Shown: one piece after another, positions 1 to 6,334 of the stretch
Layout: each line of letters opens with the position of its first letter
Numbering within the stretch: the first letter of the stretch is position 1
NCBI GenBank assembly: GCA_026421135.1
Contig: JAPKCR010000151.1
Span: 1 to 6,334 of the forward strand
Direction: 5' to 3'
From: Sulfitobacter sp.
Lineage (GTDB): Bacteria > Pseudomonadota > Alphaproteobacteria > Rhodobacterales > Rhodobacteraceae
DNA: 6,334 nucleotides
Program-made: the position numbers and the translations under genes
Notes under the pieces: model-generated
Told to the model about the DNA's origin: nothing
The model's database searches: none
What the model saw: the letters and a program-made list of their open reading frames with translations, nothing else

Positions 1-597
1 GTTCACTTGATCGCTGTCTGTATTTTGGCAGATCAACCGGTGTTCGGACATATCCTCGAGCCGTTGCGGTGTACCATGCTCCGCCAGATAGGCAGGAGAG
101 GCATAGAGGCACATCTTGATCATCATCAGCTTTTTGCGGACCAGGTCGGCCTGCGATGGCTCTTTCATGCGTATGGCGACGTCTGCTTCGCGCATGGGCA
201 GGTCCAGCACACGTTCTTCCAGCATCAGGTCCACTTTGAGGTCGGGGTATTTCTCGTAGAGCTTGGGCAGACGCGGGGCAAGCCAAAGGGTGCCAAAACC
301 GGTGGTGGTGGTGACACGCAGTTCGCCAAATACTTCTTCTTCGCTGTCGCGGATGCGTGCGGCTGCGGTATCAAGCCGTTTGCTCATCGCGACGGTGGCG
401 TCAAAAAGCAGCTCACCCTGTTCGGTCAGAATCAGGCCGCGGGCATGGCGGTGGAATAGATTGGTGTTCAGCTGTTCCTCAAGCCCACGGATTTGCCGGC
501 TGACAGCCGATTGTGACAGGTTCAGTTTGTCACCCGCATGGGTCAGGCTGCCGGCATCTGCGACAGCGTGAAATATTCTGAGCTTGTCCCAATCCAT
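1..597 (-). CDS. LysR-family transcriptional regulator, partial (N-terminal 199 residues; C-terminus beyond the window)
   Basis: Translating the reverse strand from ATG at 597-595 gives an open frame that reaches base 1 with no stop, so about two thirds of a typical 290-310 residue LysR protein is present. It begins MDWDKLRIFHAVADAGSLT. The winged helix-turn-helix occupies roughly residues 4-62, with the recognition helix around S28-L43 (SQSAVSRQIRGLEEQL) and the wing ending in LTEQG (57-61). A linker helix covers about 65-88. The effector-binding domain starts near G91 (GELRVTTTTGFGTLWLAPRLP). It should act as a DNA-binding regulator in the cytoplasm, usually as a tetramer that responds to a small ligand. 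The ligand cannot be read from the sequence. The start is supported by AAGGA about 8 bases upstream on the minus strand. The gene diverges from the ior fusion gene, the classic LysR-target layout, so ior is a candidate target. The family is clear; the target is inferred. Confidence 0.93.
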   Translation of the reverse strand, partial: MDWDKLRIFHAVADAGSLTHAGDKLNLSQSAVSRQIRGLEEQLNTNLFHRHARGLILTEQGELLFDATVAMSKRLDTAAARIRDSEEEVFGELRVTTTTGFGTLWLAPRLPKLYEKYPDLKVDLMLEERVLDLPMREADVAIRMKEPSQADLVRKKLMMIKMCLYASPAYLAEHGTPQRLEDMSEHRLICQNTDSDQVN

Positions 598-604
598 GAG
601 GACT

Positions 605-618
605 TCCTTTATAAAGGA
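605..618. promoter_or_regulatory. Perfect 14-bp palindrome covering the LysR gene's Shine-Dalgarno
   Basis: TCCTTTATAAAGGA is its own reverse complement. On the minus strand its distal half supplies the AAGGA ribosome binding site, about 8 bases before the LysR start. As DNA it could be an autoregulatory operator. As RNA, any hairpin here would bury the ribosome binding site, but with no room for a loop a DNA role is more natural. Function is inferred. Confidence 0.45.
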
Positions 619-638
619 TGATCATTTTTTAGCGATCA
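619..638. promoter_or_regulatory. Inverted repeat TGATC-N10-GATCA, possible operator half-sites
   Basis: Arms at 619-623 and 634-638 are exact reverse complements separated by 10 bases containing a T-run, so they are spaced roughly one and a half helical turns centre to centre. The repeat lies 22-41 bases upstream of the LysR start, where an autoregulatory site would be expected. The short arms make chance occurrence quite possible. Confidence 0.25.
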
Positions 639-775
639 CCGTGTTTGCGCTAAACGGGTGTTTAAAACAACCCTGCGCCATGCTGCATCGCAACATAATG
701 TGCCAAGGTTAAACATCCTATGGGCGATGTCTATTTTTTCGTCTGAATGCCCAAGCGGTGGACAAAACACAAAGC

Positions 776-804
776 TAGACAGGTCAGCTTTTATGACCTA
801 GATT
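776..804 (+). promoter_or_regulatory. Candidate sigma-70-type promoter of the ior fusion gene
   Basis: TAGACA at 776-781 differs from TTGACA at one base. It is followed by a spacer of exactly 17 bases and TAGATT at 799-804, which matches TATAAT at four of six positions. This would start transcription near 811 and give a leader of about 33 bases before the ATG at 844. It is a pattern match only, though spacing and placement are good. Confidence 0.4.
781..799. promoter_or_regulatory. 19-bp dyad AGGTCA-N7-TGACCT, candidate operator for ior
   Basis: The six-base arms at 781-786 and 794-799 are exact reverse complements. T784 and A796 stand in the T-N11-A arrangement typical of LysR-type binding sites. 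The dyad fills the spacer of the candidate ior promoter and touches both hexamers, so a protein bound here would most simply block RNA polymerase. The divergent LysR protein is one candidate binder; a GntR- or Lrp-type regulator is another. The dyad is seen directly; its role is inferred. Confidence 0.42.
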
Positions 805-828
805 GGTGGATATGCATTAACTGCACGT

Positions 829-837
829 AGGGGAGGA
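829..837 (+). promoter_or_regulatory. Ribosome binding site of the ior fusion gene
   Basis: AGGGGAGGA lies six bases before the ATG at 844 and is a strong match to the anti-Shine-Dalgarno complement. It fixes this start rather than any of the downstream ATGs, including the run of four ATG codons at 931-942. Confidence 0.8.
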
Positions 838-843
838 CGCGCC

Positions 844-3800
844 ATGGGTACGCAAAAGATTTCTTTGAATGATCGGTTCGACTTGGAAAAGTCCCCCGTT
901 TTGCTGAACGGTACGCAGGCATTGGTGCGTATGATGATGATGCAAAAGGCGCGCGACCGGGTCGCCGGGCTGAACACCGCTGGGTATGTGACCGGTTATC
1001 GTGGATCGCCACTAGGTGCCGTTGATTTGCAGATGGAACGCGCTGCCAAGTATTTGGCTGAATATGACGTGTTGTTCGAGCCGGGACTGAACGAAGACTT
1101 GGCCGCGACCGCTCTTTGGGGCACCCAGCAGGCCGAATTGCGCGGTGAGGGGAAATTCGACGGCGTTTTTGGTCTGTGGTATGGCAAAGGGCCGGGGGTT
1201 GATCGTTCCGGCGACGTGATGCGCCACGCCAATATGGCGGGATCGTCAAAGCACGGTGGTGTGCTGATGGCGATGGGGGATGACCACACTGGCGAATCCT
1301 CGACCGTGCTGCACCAGTCCGAATGGGCGATGATGGATGCCTATATGCCCATCGTTAGCCCTGCCGGTGTGCAGGAAATCATGGATTACGGAATTTACGG
1401 GTGGGCGTTGTCGCGGTTTTCGGGGCTTTGGGTTGGCCTGAAGACAATGAAGGACACGGTCGAGGCGACATCGGTCGTTAATGGTGATCCGCACCGGATG
1501 CAGTTGGTGACGCCTGATTTTGACATGCCAGAGGGTGGGTTGAACATTCGGCTGATCGATACGCCGCATCTGCAAGAAGCGCGGATGATCGACCACAAAC
1601 GATTTGCCGCCGAAGCGTTTTCCCATGCCAATAAGATTGACAAACGCATGTGGGGCAAGCGCGGTGCGAAAATCGGTTTTGTCGCGGCAGGCAAGAACTG
1701 GCTGGATCTACTGCACGCCATGAGCCTGCTGAACATCGACGAAAACGAGGCCGAACGGCTGGGGATCACACTGTATAAGGTCGGGCAAACCTTCCCACTG
1801 GATATGAAGGGTTTCCACAAGTGGGCTGAGGGGCTGGATCTGGTCGTTGTGGTCGAAGAAAAGCGCAAGCTGATCGAAATTCAAATCAAAGAAGCGCTGT
1901 TTTCCGATACCCACCGCCGTGTTTATGGCTGGCACAAGGGGGGCGGCGCTGGAATGGAACATGGCGAAGAGCTGTTCCCGACCCGTGCTGCCCTTGACCC
2001 AATCTGGATCGCGGAAAAGCTGGGCGGCATCCTAATTGAGGAAGGCCGCAATACTGACGGCATCAAGGCCGGGATGGAGGCGTTGGATAACGCGCGCCGC
2101 GCTGACAATGCCGAAGATATCGCCGCGCGTGTGCCGTATTTCTGTTCGGGTTGTCCGCACAATAGTTCAACCAAACTGCCCGAGGGCAGCCGTGCTTATG
2201 CAGGAATTGGGTGCCATTATATGGTGCAGTGGATGGACCGGGAAACCACCGGTTACACCCACATGGGGGGCGAGGGTGCAAACTGGATCGGGGAATCGCA
2301 TTTCTCGACGCGCGAGCATGTGTTTCAAAACCTTGGCGACGGCACTTATAACCACTCGGGAATCCTGGCGATCCGTGCCGCCCTAGCGGCGAAAACCAAC
2401 ATCACCTATAAAATTCTCTACAACGATGCGGTTGCGATGACCGGTGGCCAGCACAACGAAGGCGATCTGGATGCGCCTCGTATTGTGGCAGAGCTAAGCG
2501 CAATGGGCGTGAAAAATATCGCCGTGGTGTACGACGAGAAAGAAGACGTGGATCCGGCGGACTTTAAGGGTGTGCCGATGTTTGAGCGTGCCGAACTGCA
2601 AACGGTCCAAGAGAACTTTACCAAGCATAAAGGCGTCAGCGCTATCGTCTATATCCAGACCTGCGCCGCTGAAAAACGCCGTCGTCGCAAGCGTGGCCTG
2701 TTTCCTGACCCCGACAAGCGTGTATTCATCAACACCGATGTTTGCGAAGGCTGTGGCGATTGTGGCGTGCAATCCAACTGCGTGTCGATTGTGCCGTTTG
2801 AGACCGAGTTAGGGCGAAAGCGCGAGATTGACCAATCATCGTGCAACAAGGATTATTCCTGCCTCAAAGGGTTTTGCCCGTCTTTCGTGACCCTCGAGGG
2901 CGCGAAAATTCGCAAGGATCCAACAACCCAGGTCAAGATCCCCGACCTGCCTTACCCCGCGCTGCCTGCCATTGACGGTACCTTTAATGTGGTAATCACC
3001 GGTGTTGGCGGCACGGGCGTTGTCACCATCGGTGCCGTGCTGGCACAAGCCGCGCAGATTGACGGTAAGGGCGCTGGCATGATGGAAATGGCGGGATTGG
3101 CGCAAAAGGGCGGTGCGGTTCACATCCATTGTCGATTGGCTGAGCGGCCCGAAGATATCAGCGCCATCCGTGTGGCGACCGGAGAGGCCGATGCCCTGAT
3201 CGGCGGCGATCTGGTGGTGTCTGCGGGTAACAAAACACTGGGTCTGACGCGCGCTGGGCGGACGGGCGCGGTAGTGAATTCGCATCAGATTATCACGGGT
3301 GATTTTACACGCGATACCGAATTTCAGATGCCCTATGATCGATTGACCCTAGCGCTCGAGGCCCGGTTGAAGGACGACGTGGCGCTGTTCGATGCCTCCG
3401 ATCTGGCCAAGGCGACGCTTGGGGATTCAATTTACTCCAACATGATGATCTTTGGCGCGGCGTGGCAGAAGGGGCTGGTCCCGTTGTCGCTAGACTCTCT
3501 CCAAGAAGCGATCCGCCTGAATGGCGCTGCGGTCGAACGCAACCTCAAGGCGTTTGAGTTGGGCCGCTGGGCGGTGTTGTATCCAGCAGAGGCGGCGCAG
3601 GTCACCACACCCAACGTGGTGCAAATGCCCAAGTCACTGGACGAAAAAATCGCGTTCCGGATTGATCATCTGACGGCCTATCAGGGCAAGGGTCTGGCCA
3701 AACGCTATGCCAAGATGCTGGAACCAATCGCTGATAGTGCGCTTAAGGAGGCGGTGGCATTGGGGTACCATAAATTGCTGTCTTATAAGGATGAATACGA

Positions 3801-4260
3801 GGTCGCTCGTCTGTTGAAGACTACGCGGGCCAAGGTGAATGCTGAATTTGATGGCGATCCAAAAATTACCTTTAACCTTGCGCCACCGATGCTTTCCAAG
3901 ACGGGCGCGGATGGACGCCCGATGAAACGCGCCTTTGGAGAATGGCTCGAAACGCCGCTGGCGGTGCTGAAACGGCTCAAATTCCTGCGCGGCACGCCAT
4001 TTGATCCCTTTGGCCGGACCGAGGAACGCAAGATGGAGCGGTCGCTGATCAAGCAGTACGAGGCCGACATGAAAGCTGTGCTGCCGAAATTCGCTGATCA
4101 GACCCGGGAGGCCATCATTGCGCTGGCCGAACTTCCCTTGCAAATCAGAGGCTTTGGCCCAGTTAAACAAGCGAATGAGGCAAAGGCAGCGAAGCGACGT
4201 GAGGAATTGCTGGCGGTGATCCGCGCCGGAGGGACGACGACGTCAAAAGCAGCGGAATAG
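844..4260 (+). CDS. Indolepyruvate:ferredoxin oxidoreductase, fused alpha-beta (IorA-IorB) single-chain form
   Basis: This cytoplasmic enzyme oxidatively decarboxylates arylpyruvates (indolepyruvate, phenylpyruvate and relatives) to aryl-acyl-CoA, passing electrons through iron-sulfur clusters to a carrier. It serves aromatic amino acid breakdown after transamination. The 1138 residues contain, in order: an N-terminal pyruvate-oxidoreductase-type domain with GYRGSPLG at 51-58 and WYGKGPGVDRSGD at 112-124; a thiamine diphosphate-binding domain with CSGCPHN at 434-440, GIGCHYM at 454-460, MGGEGANWIG at 474-483, GDG at 498-500 and NDAVAMTGGQ at 527-536; a cysteine-rich cluster region with C634, C637, C640 and C646, followed by C667, C673 and C678; an IorB-like gamma domain with GVGGTGVV at 720-727 and EMAGLAQKGG at 748-757; and a C-terminal extension from about 925 typical of the proteobacterial fused form. 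Archaeal enzymes split these parts into two subunits. The strong ribosome binding site supports the start. No frameshift or missing motif is seen. Family assignment is firm; actual substrate range is inferred. Confidence 0.95.
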   Translation: MGTQKISLNDRFDLEKSPVLLNGTQALVRMMMMQKARDRVAGLNTAGYVTGYRGSPLGAVDLQMERAAKYLAEYDVLFEPGLNEDLAATALWGTQQAELRGEGKFDGVFGLWYGKGPGVDRSGDVMRHANMAGSSKHGGVLMAMGDDHTGESSTVLHQSEWAMMDAYMPIVSPAGVQEIMDYGIYGWALSRFSGLWVGLKTMKDTVEATSVVNGDPHRMQLVTPDFDMPEGGLNIRLIDTPHLQEARMIDHKRFAAEAFSHANKIDKRMWGKRGAKIGFVAAGKNWLDLLHAMSLLNIDENEAERLGITLYKVGQTFPLDMKGFHKWAEGLDLVVVVEEKRKLIEIQIKEALFSDTHRRVYGWHKGGGAGMEHGEELFPTRAALDPIWIAEKLGGILIEEGRNTDGIKAGMEALDNARRADNAEDIAARVPYFCSGCPHNSSTKLPEGSRAYAGIGCHYMVQWMDRETTGYTHMGGEGANWIGESHFSTREHVFQNLGDGTYNHSGILAIRAALAAKTNITYKILYNDAVAMTGGQHNEGDLDAPRIVAELSAMGVKNIAVVYDEKEDVDPADFKGVPMFERAELQTVQENFTKHKGVSAIVYIQTCAAEKRRRRKRGLFPDPDKRVFINTDVCEGCGDCGVQSNCVSIVPFETELGRKREIDQSSCNKDYSCLKGFCPSFVTLEGAKIRKDPTTQVKIPDLPYPALPAIDGTFNVVITGVGGTGVVTIGAVLAQAAQIDGKGAGMMEMAGLAQKGGAVHIHCRLAERPEDISAIRVATGEADALIGGDLVVSAGNKTLGLTRAGRTGAVVNSHQIITGDFTRDTEFQMPYDRLTLALEARLKDDVALFDASDLAKATLGDSIYSNMMIFGAAWQKGLVPLSLDSLQEAIRLNGAAVERNLKAFELGRWAVLYPAEAAQVTTPNVVQMPKSLDEKIAFRIDHLTAYQGKGLAKRYAKMLEPIADSALKEAVALGYHKLLSYKDEYEVARLLKTTRAKVNAEFDGDPKITFNLAPPMLSKTGADGRPMKRAFGEWLETPLAVLKRLKFLRGTPFDPFGRTEERKMERSLIKQYEADMKAVLPKFADQTREAIIALAELPLQIRGFGPVKQANEAKAAKRREELLAVIRAGGTTTSKAAE

Positions 4261-4267
4261 GGGCTGG

Positions 4268-4285
4268 CTGTCATGCGATTGTCAT
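4268..4285 (+). promoter_or_regulatory. Candidate PhoB box upstream of the acyltransferase gene
   Basis: CTGTCAT-GCGA-TTGTCAT is a pair of direct seven-base half-sites repeating every 11 bases, the geometry of the Pho box recognised by the phosphate-starvation response regulator PhoB. The first half-site is the exact consensus and the second differs by one base, while the normally A/T-rich spacer is GC-containing. Ten bases downstream, where the -10 of a PhoB-dependent promoter should begin, lies TAGGGC (4296-4301), a weak -10. The site is 45 bases before the acyltransferase ATG. The repeat is seen; regulation by PhoB is inferred. Confidence 0.55.
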
Positions 4286-4329
4286 GAAATTGGCGTAGGG
4301 CAAGACCGTCACCCAAGAAAGATACTGAA

Positions 4330-5217
4330 ATGGGCCAACCCGAACCGCTTTCCGCCCACGAAATTAGCTATGCCTATTCGGCGCGCAGCAAGCCGGGCCG
4401 TGCGTTCATCCGCTTGATGGAGAACTCAACCGGCAGGTTGGGGCTGATCAAGCGGGCGTCAGGCTATGAGCAGGAGCTGGCCTCGGGCAGGTGCTTTTTT
4501 GATGTCATGGTGCATCGCTATGGGCTGAGTTTGGATGTGGTGAGCGGCAATCTGGACCGTATTCCCGCAACGGGGCCAGTGATATTTCTGGCGAACCACC
4601 CTTACGGCATTTTGGATGGGTTAATGCTGGGCCATATCATATCCCGCACCCGGCCTGATTTCAAAATCATGGCGCATTCGGTCTTTAACCGCGTACCAGA
4701 ATTGAACAGGCACCTGTTGCCGATCAGCTTTGATCAAGACAGGGCAGCCCTTGCTTTGAACCTGCACACGCGCAAAGCAGCGCTGGATTATCTGGGGCAG
4801 GGCGGCGCAGTAGGTATTTTTCCCGGTGGAACGGTTAGCACTGGCGCGCGCCCGTTTTCCAAGCCGATGGATCCCTGCTGGCGCAGCTTTACGGCTCGGA
4901 TGATCGGCAAGTCGCATGCCACTGTTGTACCGATCTATTTTGACGGTCACACCAGCCGTCTGTTCCAGATTGCTAGCCATTTGCACAGCAGTTTACGGTT
5001 GGGTCTGTTGATCAAGGAATTTAGCAAACGTGTTGATACGCCTGTGCGTGTCGTGATTGGTGATCCGATCGGCAGAAACGTGCTGAACCCTTTGGCAAAA
5101 GACGCAAAAGCGATGATGGATTTCCTGCGCAAAGCCACGTATGACTTGTCACCAGACCCGGCCAAGACATTTGATCTGGGCTTTGAATTTGAAGATCGGC
5201 GTCGCGCCGACAGGTAA
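4330..5217 (+). CDS. PlsC-superfamily lysophospholipid/lyso-aminolipid-type acyltransferase
   Basis: This 295-residue protein probably transfers an acyl chain to a lyso-lipid acceptor at the cytoplasmic face of the inner membrane. Acyltransferase motifs appear in the expected order: ANHPYGILDG at 88-97 (motif I), KIMAHSVFNRVPEL at 112-125 (motif II region), GIFPGGTVS at 162-170 (motif III) and VVPIYFDGHTSRLF at 199-212 (motif IV). Motif I is H90-x5-D96 rather than the H-x4-D of classical PlsC. Motif III reads FPGGTVS where the canonical form is FPEGTRS, so the usual glutamate is absent. This places it nearer the COG3176-like branch, which includes aminolipid acyltransferases, than phosphatidate-making PlsC. 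No signal peptide or clear membrane span is seen. AAGAAAGA at 4315-4322 is a modest ribosome binding site. A candidate PhoB box precedes it, and murI follows after 12 bases. An OlsA-like or roseobacter SalA-like role (aminolipid O-acylation) is a hypothesis from family, context and memory; acceptor and donor are unknown. Confidence 0.85.
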   Translation: MGQPEPLSAHEISYAYSARSKPGRAFIRLMENSTGRLGLIKRASGYEQELASGRCFFDVMVHRYGLSLDVVSGNLDRIPATGPVIFLANHPYGILDGLMLGHIISRTRPDFKIMAHSVFNRVPELNRHLLPISFDQDRAALALNLHTRKAALDYLGQGGAVGIFPGGTVSTGARPFSKPMDPCWRSFTARMIGKSHATVVPIYFDGHTSRLFQIASHLHSSLRLGLLIKEFSKRVDTPVRVVIGDPIGRNVLNPLAKDAKAMMDFLRKATYDLSPDPAKTFDLGFEFEDRRRADR

Positions 5218-5229
5218 CGGCAAGAAAAA

Positions 5230-6039
5230 ATGGCAGTTGGTATTTTTGATTCAGGCCTTGGCGGGTTGACCGTCTGGGATGCGGTGCAAAAGCAGTTGCC
5301 CAACGTGGATTTCGTCTATTTGGCCGACAGTGCCCATGCGCCTTACGGTGTGCGCACAGCAGATGACATTTACAATCTGACTGTAACCGCGACCCAGCGG
5401 TTATTCGATGCGGGCTGTGATCTGGTTGTTTTGGCCTGCAACACGGCATCGGCGGCGGCGTTGCGCCGCATGCAGGAATCCTGGATACCGTCGGACAAGC
5501 GGGTTTTGGGCGTGTTCGTCCCCCTGATCGAGGCGATGACTGAACGCGAGTGGGGCGATAATTCCCCCCCGCGCGAAGTCGATCTGAAGCATGTCGCGTT
5601 ATTTGCAACGCCTGCGACGGTGGCCAGCCGCGCGTTTCAACGCGAGTTGGCATTTCGCGCCATTGGCGTGGACGTTGAGGCGCAGGCCTGTGGCGGTGTT
5701 GTGGATGCCATTGAAGAAGGTGACTTTATCCTTGCAGAGGCGCTGGTGCGCAGCCATGTCGATGCCTTGCGGCGCAAAATGCCGCATCCGCAGGCTGCGA
5801 TCCTAGGCTGTACGCATTATCCGCTGATGCAGGAAACCTTTCAGGATGCGTTGGGACCGGATGTAAAAGTGTTCAGCCAGGCCAATCTGGTGGCGCACAG
5901 CCTGGGTGATTATCTAAAGCGCCATCCCAATATGATGGGCACGGGCGAGGCGGCATTCCTGACCACAGGCGACCCGAAGAAAGTCAGCAGTCGAGCGACG
6001 CAATTCTTGCGACGACCGTTAACGTTTCAGGCCGCTTAA
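5230..6039 (+). CDS. murI: Glutamate racemase
   Basis: MurI interconverts L- and D-glutamate without a cofactor in the cytoplasm, supplying D-glutamate for the second residue of the peptidoglycan stem peptide. The 269-residue length is normal. The N-terminal [13 protein letters not shown] places D7 and S8 in the active site. ADSAHAPYG at 32-40 is the substrate-loop motif. The two catalytic cysteines are C70 in LACNTASAA and C194 in GCTHYP, with T195 and H196 beside the second. All key residues are present, so the enzyme should be active. The gene begins 12 bases after the acyltransferase stop, with only a weak GGCAAGAA-type ribosome binding site, so co-transcription and possibly translational coupling are likely. 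argC follows after 36 bases. The related aspartate racemases share the two-cysteine plan but lack this close match to MurI motifs. Confidence 0.95.
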   Translation: MAVGIFDSGLGGLTVWDAVQKQLPNVDFVYLADSAHAPYGVRTADDIYNLTVTATQRLFDAGCDLVVLACNTASAAALRRMQESWIPSDKRVLGVFVPLIEAMTEREWGDNSPPREVDLKHVALFATPATVASRAFQRELAFRAIGVDVEAQACGGVVDAIEEGDFILAEALVRSHVDALRRKMPHPQAAILGCTHYPLMQETFQDALGPDVKVFSQANLVAHSLGDYLKRHPNMMGTGEAAFLTTGDPKKVSSRATQFLRRPLTFQAA

Positions 6040-6075
6040 GACCCCGTAATATTTTTCCAAACGGAACCCGACACA

Positions 6076-6334
6076 ATGTACAATATCGCTATTCTCGGTG
6101 CCTCTGGCTATACTGGCGCTGAACTGATCCGGTTGATTTCCAGCCATTCATCTATGCAAATCAAGGCGTTGGGTGCGAACTCTAAGGCGGGGCAAGCGAT
6201 GGCCGAGGTGTTTCCACATTTGCGCCATCTGAGCCTACCGGCCCTTGTCCTTATTGAAGATATTGATTTCTCCGATATCGATCTGTGCTTCTGCGCCTTG
6301 CCGCACAAAACCAGCCAAGAGGTAATCGCAGCGC
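6076..6334 (+). CDS. argC: N-acetyl-gamma-glutamyl-phosphate reductase, partial (N-terminal 86 residues; C-terminus beyond the window)
   Basis: The open frame from ATG at 6076 runs to the window end without a stop. It begins [20 protein letters not shown], the NADP-binding Rossmann start with the [10 protein letters not shown] signature of ArgC. About residues 71-80 read [10 protein letters not shown], matching the conserved ALPH segment of the nucleotide-binding domain. ArgC reduces N-acetylglutamyl-phosphate to the semialdehyde, the third step of arginine synthesis from glutamate. The catalytic cysteine region lies beyond the window and cannot be checked. The ribosome binding site is weak (CGGAA at 6062-6066). 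The gene may be read together with murI; both use glutamate-derived chemistry, but the pairing is more likely a matter of gene order than of a shared pathway. Confidence 0.92.
   Translation, partial: MYNIAILGASGYTGAELIRLISSHSSMQIKALGANSKAGQAMAEVFPHLRHLSLPALVLIEDIDFSDIDLCFCALPHKTSQEVIAA

Larger units (their letters stand above)
598..843. promoter_or_regulatory. Divergent intergenic control region between the LysR gene and the ior gene
   Basis: This 246-base region separates two divergent starts and contains no credible small gene. It is visibly more A/T-rich than the flanking coding DNA and holds several short dyads: a 14-bp palindrome at 605-618, TGATC/GATCA arms at 619-638, GTTT-N5-AAAC at 643-655, TGTTT-A-AAACA at 659-669, ATGC-T-GCAT at 680-688, AAAGCT/AGCTTT arms at 771-791 and AGGTCA/TGACCT arms at 781-799. 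Some may be regulator binding sites. Short dyads of 4-6 bp arise by chance, so only the first and last are weighted strongly. Confidence 0.6.

Noticed and set aside
7..459. 150-codon open frame on the plus strand
   Set aside because: It lies wholly inside, and antisense to, the clear LysR coding sequence and has no recognisable domain.
643..669. GTTT-N5-AAAC and TGTTT-A-AAACA dyads as a regulator site pair
   Set aside because: The arms are only four to five bases and A/T-rich, so chance is a sufficient explanation; kept only as a note within the intergenic region.
688..706. Minus-strand sigma-54-like promoter, TTGGCAC followed by TTGCGA, upstream of the LysR gene
   Set aside because: The invariant GG and GC doublets are 11 bases apart instead of the required 10, a spacing that normally abolishes sigma-54 recognition.
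931..942. Four consecutive ATG codons as an alternative start of the ior gene
   Set aside because: The upstream ATG at 844 has a strong ribosome binding site, and the residues before the ATG run belong to the conserved N-terminus.
3634..4170. 178-codon antisense open frame within the ior fusion gene
   Set aside because: It is opposite an intact, conserved coding region, has no domain signature, and is explained by codon bias of the sense strand.
4261..4329. Rho-independent terminator after the ior gene
   Set aside because: No GC-rich hairpin followed by a T-run is present. The same holds for 6040-6075, where TATTTTT is not preceded by a stem.
5021..5653. 210-codon antisense open frame across the acyltransferase-murI junction
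   Set aside because: Low-complexity Arg/Pro/Ser-rich translation opposite two well-supported genes; no independent support.
1..6334. Defence system, mobile element, CRISPR array or novel RNA
   Set aside because: No transposase, integrase, terminal inverted repeats, regular repeat-spacer pattern or tRNA-like structure was seen; nearly all of the window is occupied by standard metabolic genes.

Overview
The window reads as an ordinary chromosomal stretch of an alphaproteobacterium, most likely a marine Rhodobacteraceae (Roseobacter group). This is an inference from protein character: the LysR regulator, the single-chain indolepyruvate:ferredoxin oxidoreductase and the murI-argC gene order all look like those of that group. 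No mobile element, phage gene, CRISPR array, tRNA or rRNA is visible. Both ends cut through genes.

Layout. Bases 1-597 (minus strand) are the first 199 codons of a LysR-type regulator, truncated by the window edge. Bases 598-843 are a divergent intergenic region rich in short dyads. They include a perfect 14-bp palindrome over the regulator's ribosome binding site, and an AGGTCA-N7-TGACCT dyad exactly between a plausible -35 and -10 of the next gene. Bases 844-4260 (plus strand) encode a fused IorA-IorB enzyme of 1138 residues that oxidises arylpyruvates such as indolepyruvate to aryl-acyl-CoA. Bases 4261-4329 carry what looks like a PhoB box just ahead of a 295-residue PlsC-superfamily acyltransferase (4330-5217). 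Twelve bases later comes glutamate racemase murI (5230-6039), and after another 36 bases the 5' end of argC (6076 to the window end).

How the genes may work together. The LysR protein may control the divergent ior gene and so aromatic amino acid catabolism. The acyltransferase, murI and argC are collinear and closely spaced, so they may share transcripts. If the PhoB box is real, phosphate starvation would induce a lipid acyltransferase, consistent with replacement of phospholipids by phosphorus-free aminolipids, and could also raise murI expression by read-through. The Pho box plus the unusual acyltransferase is the most interesting point. The enzymes flanking it are standard metabolic genes.
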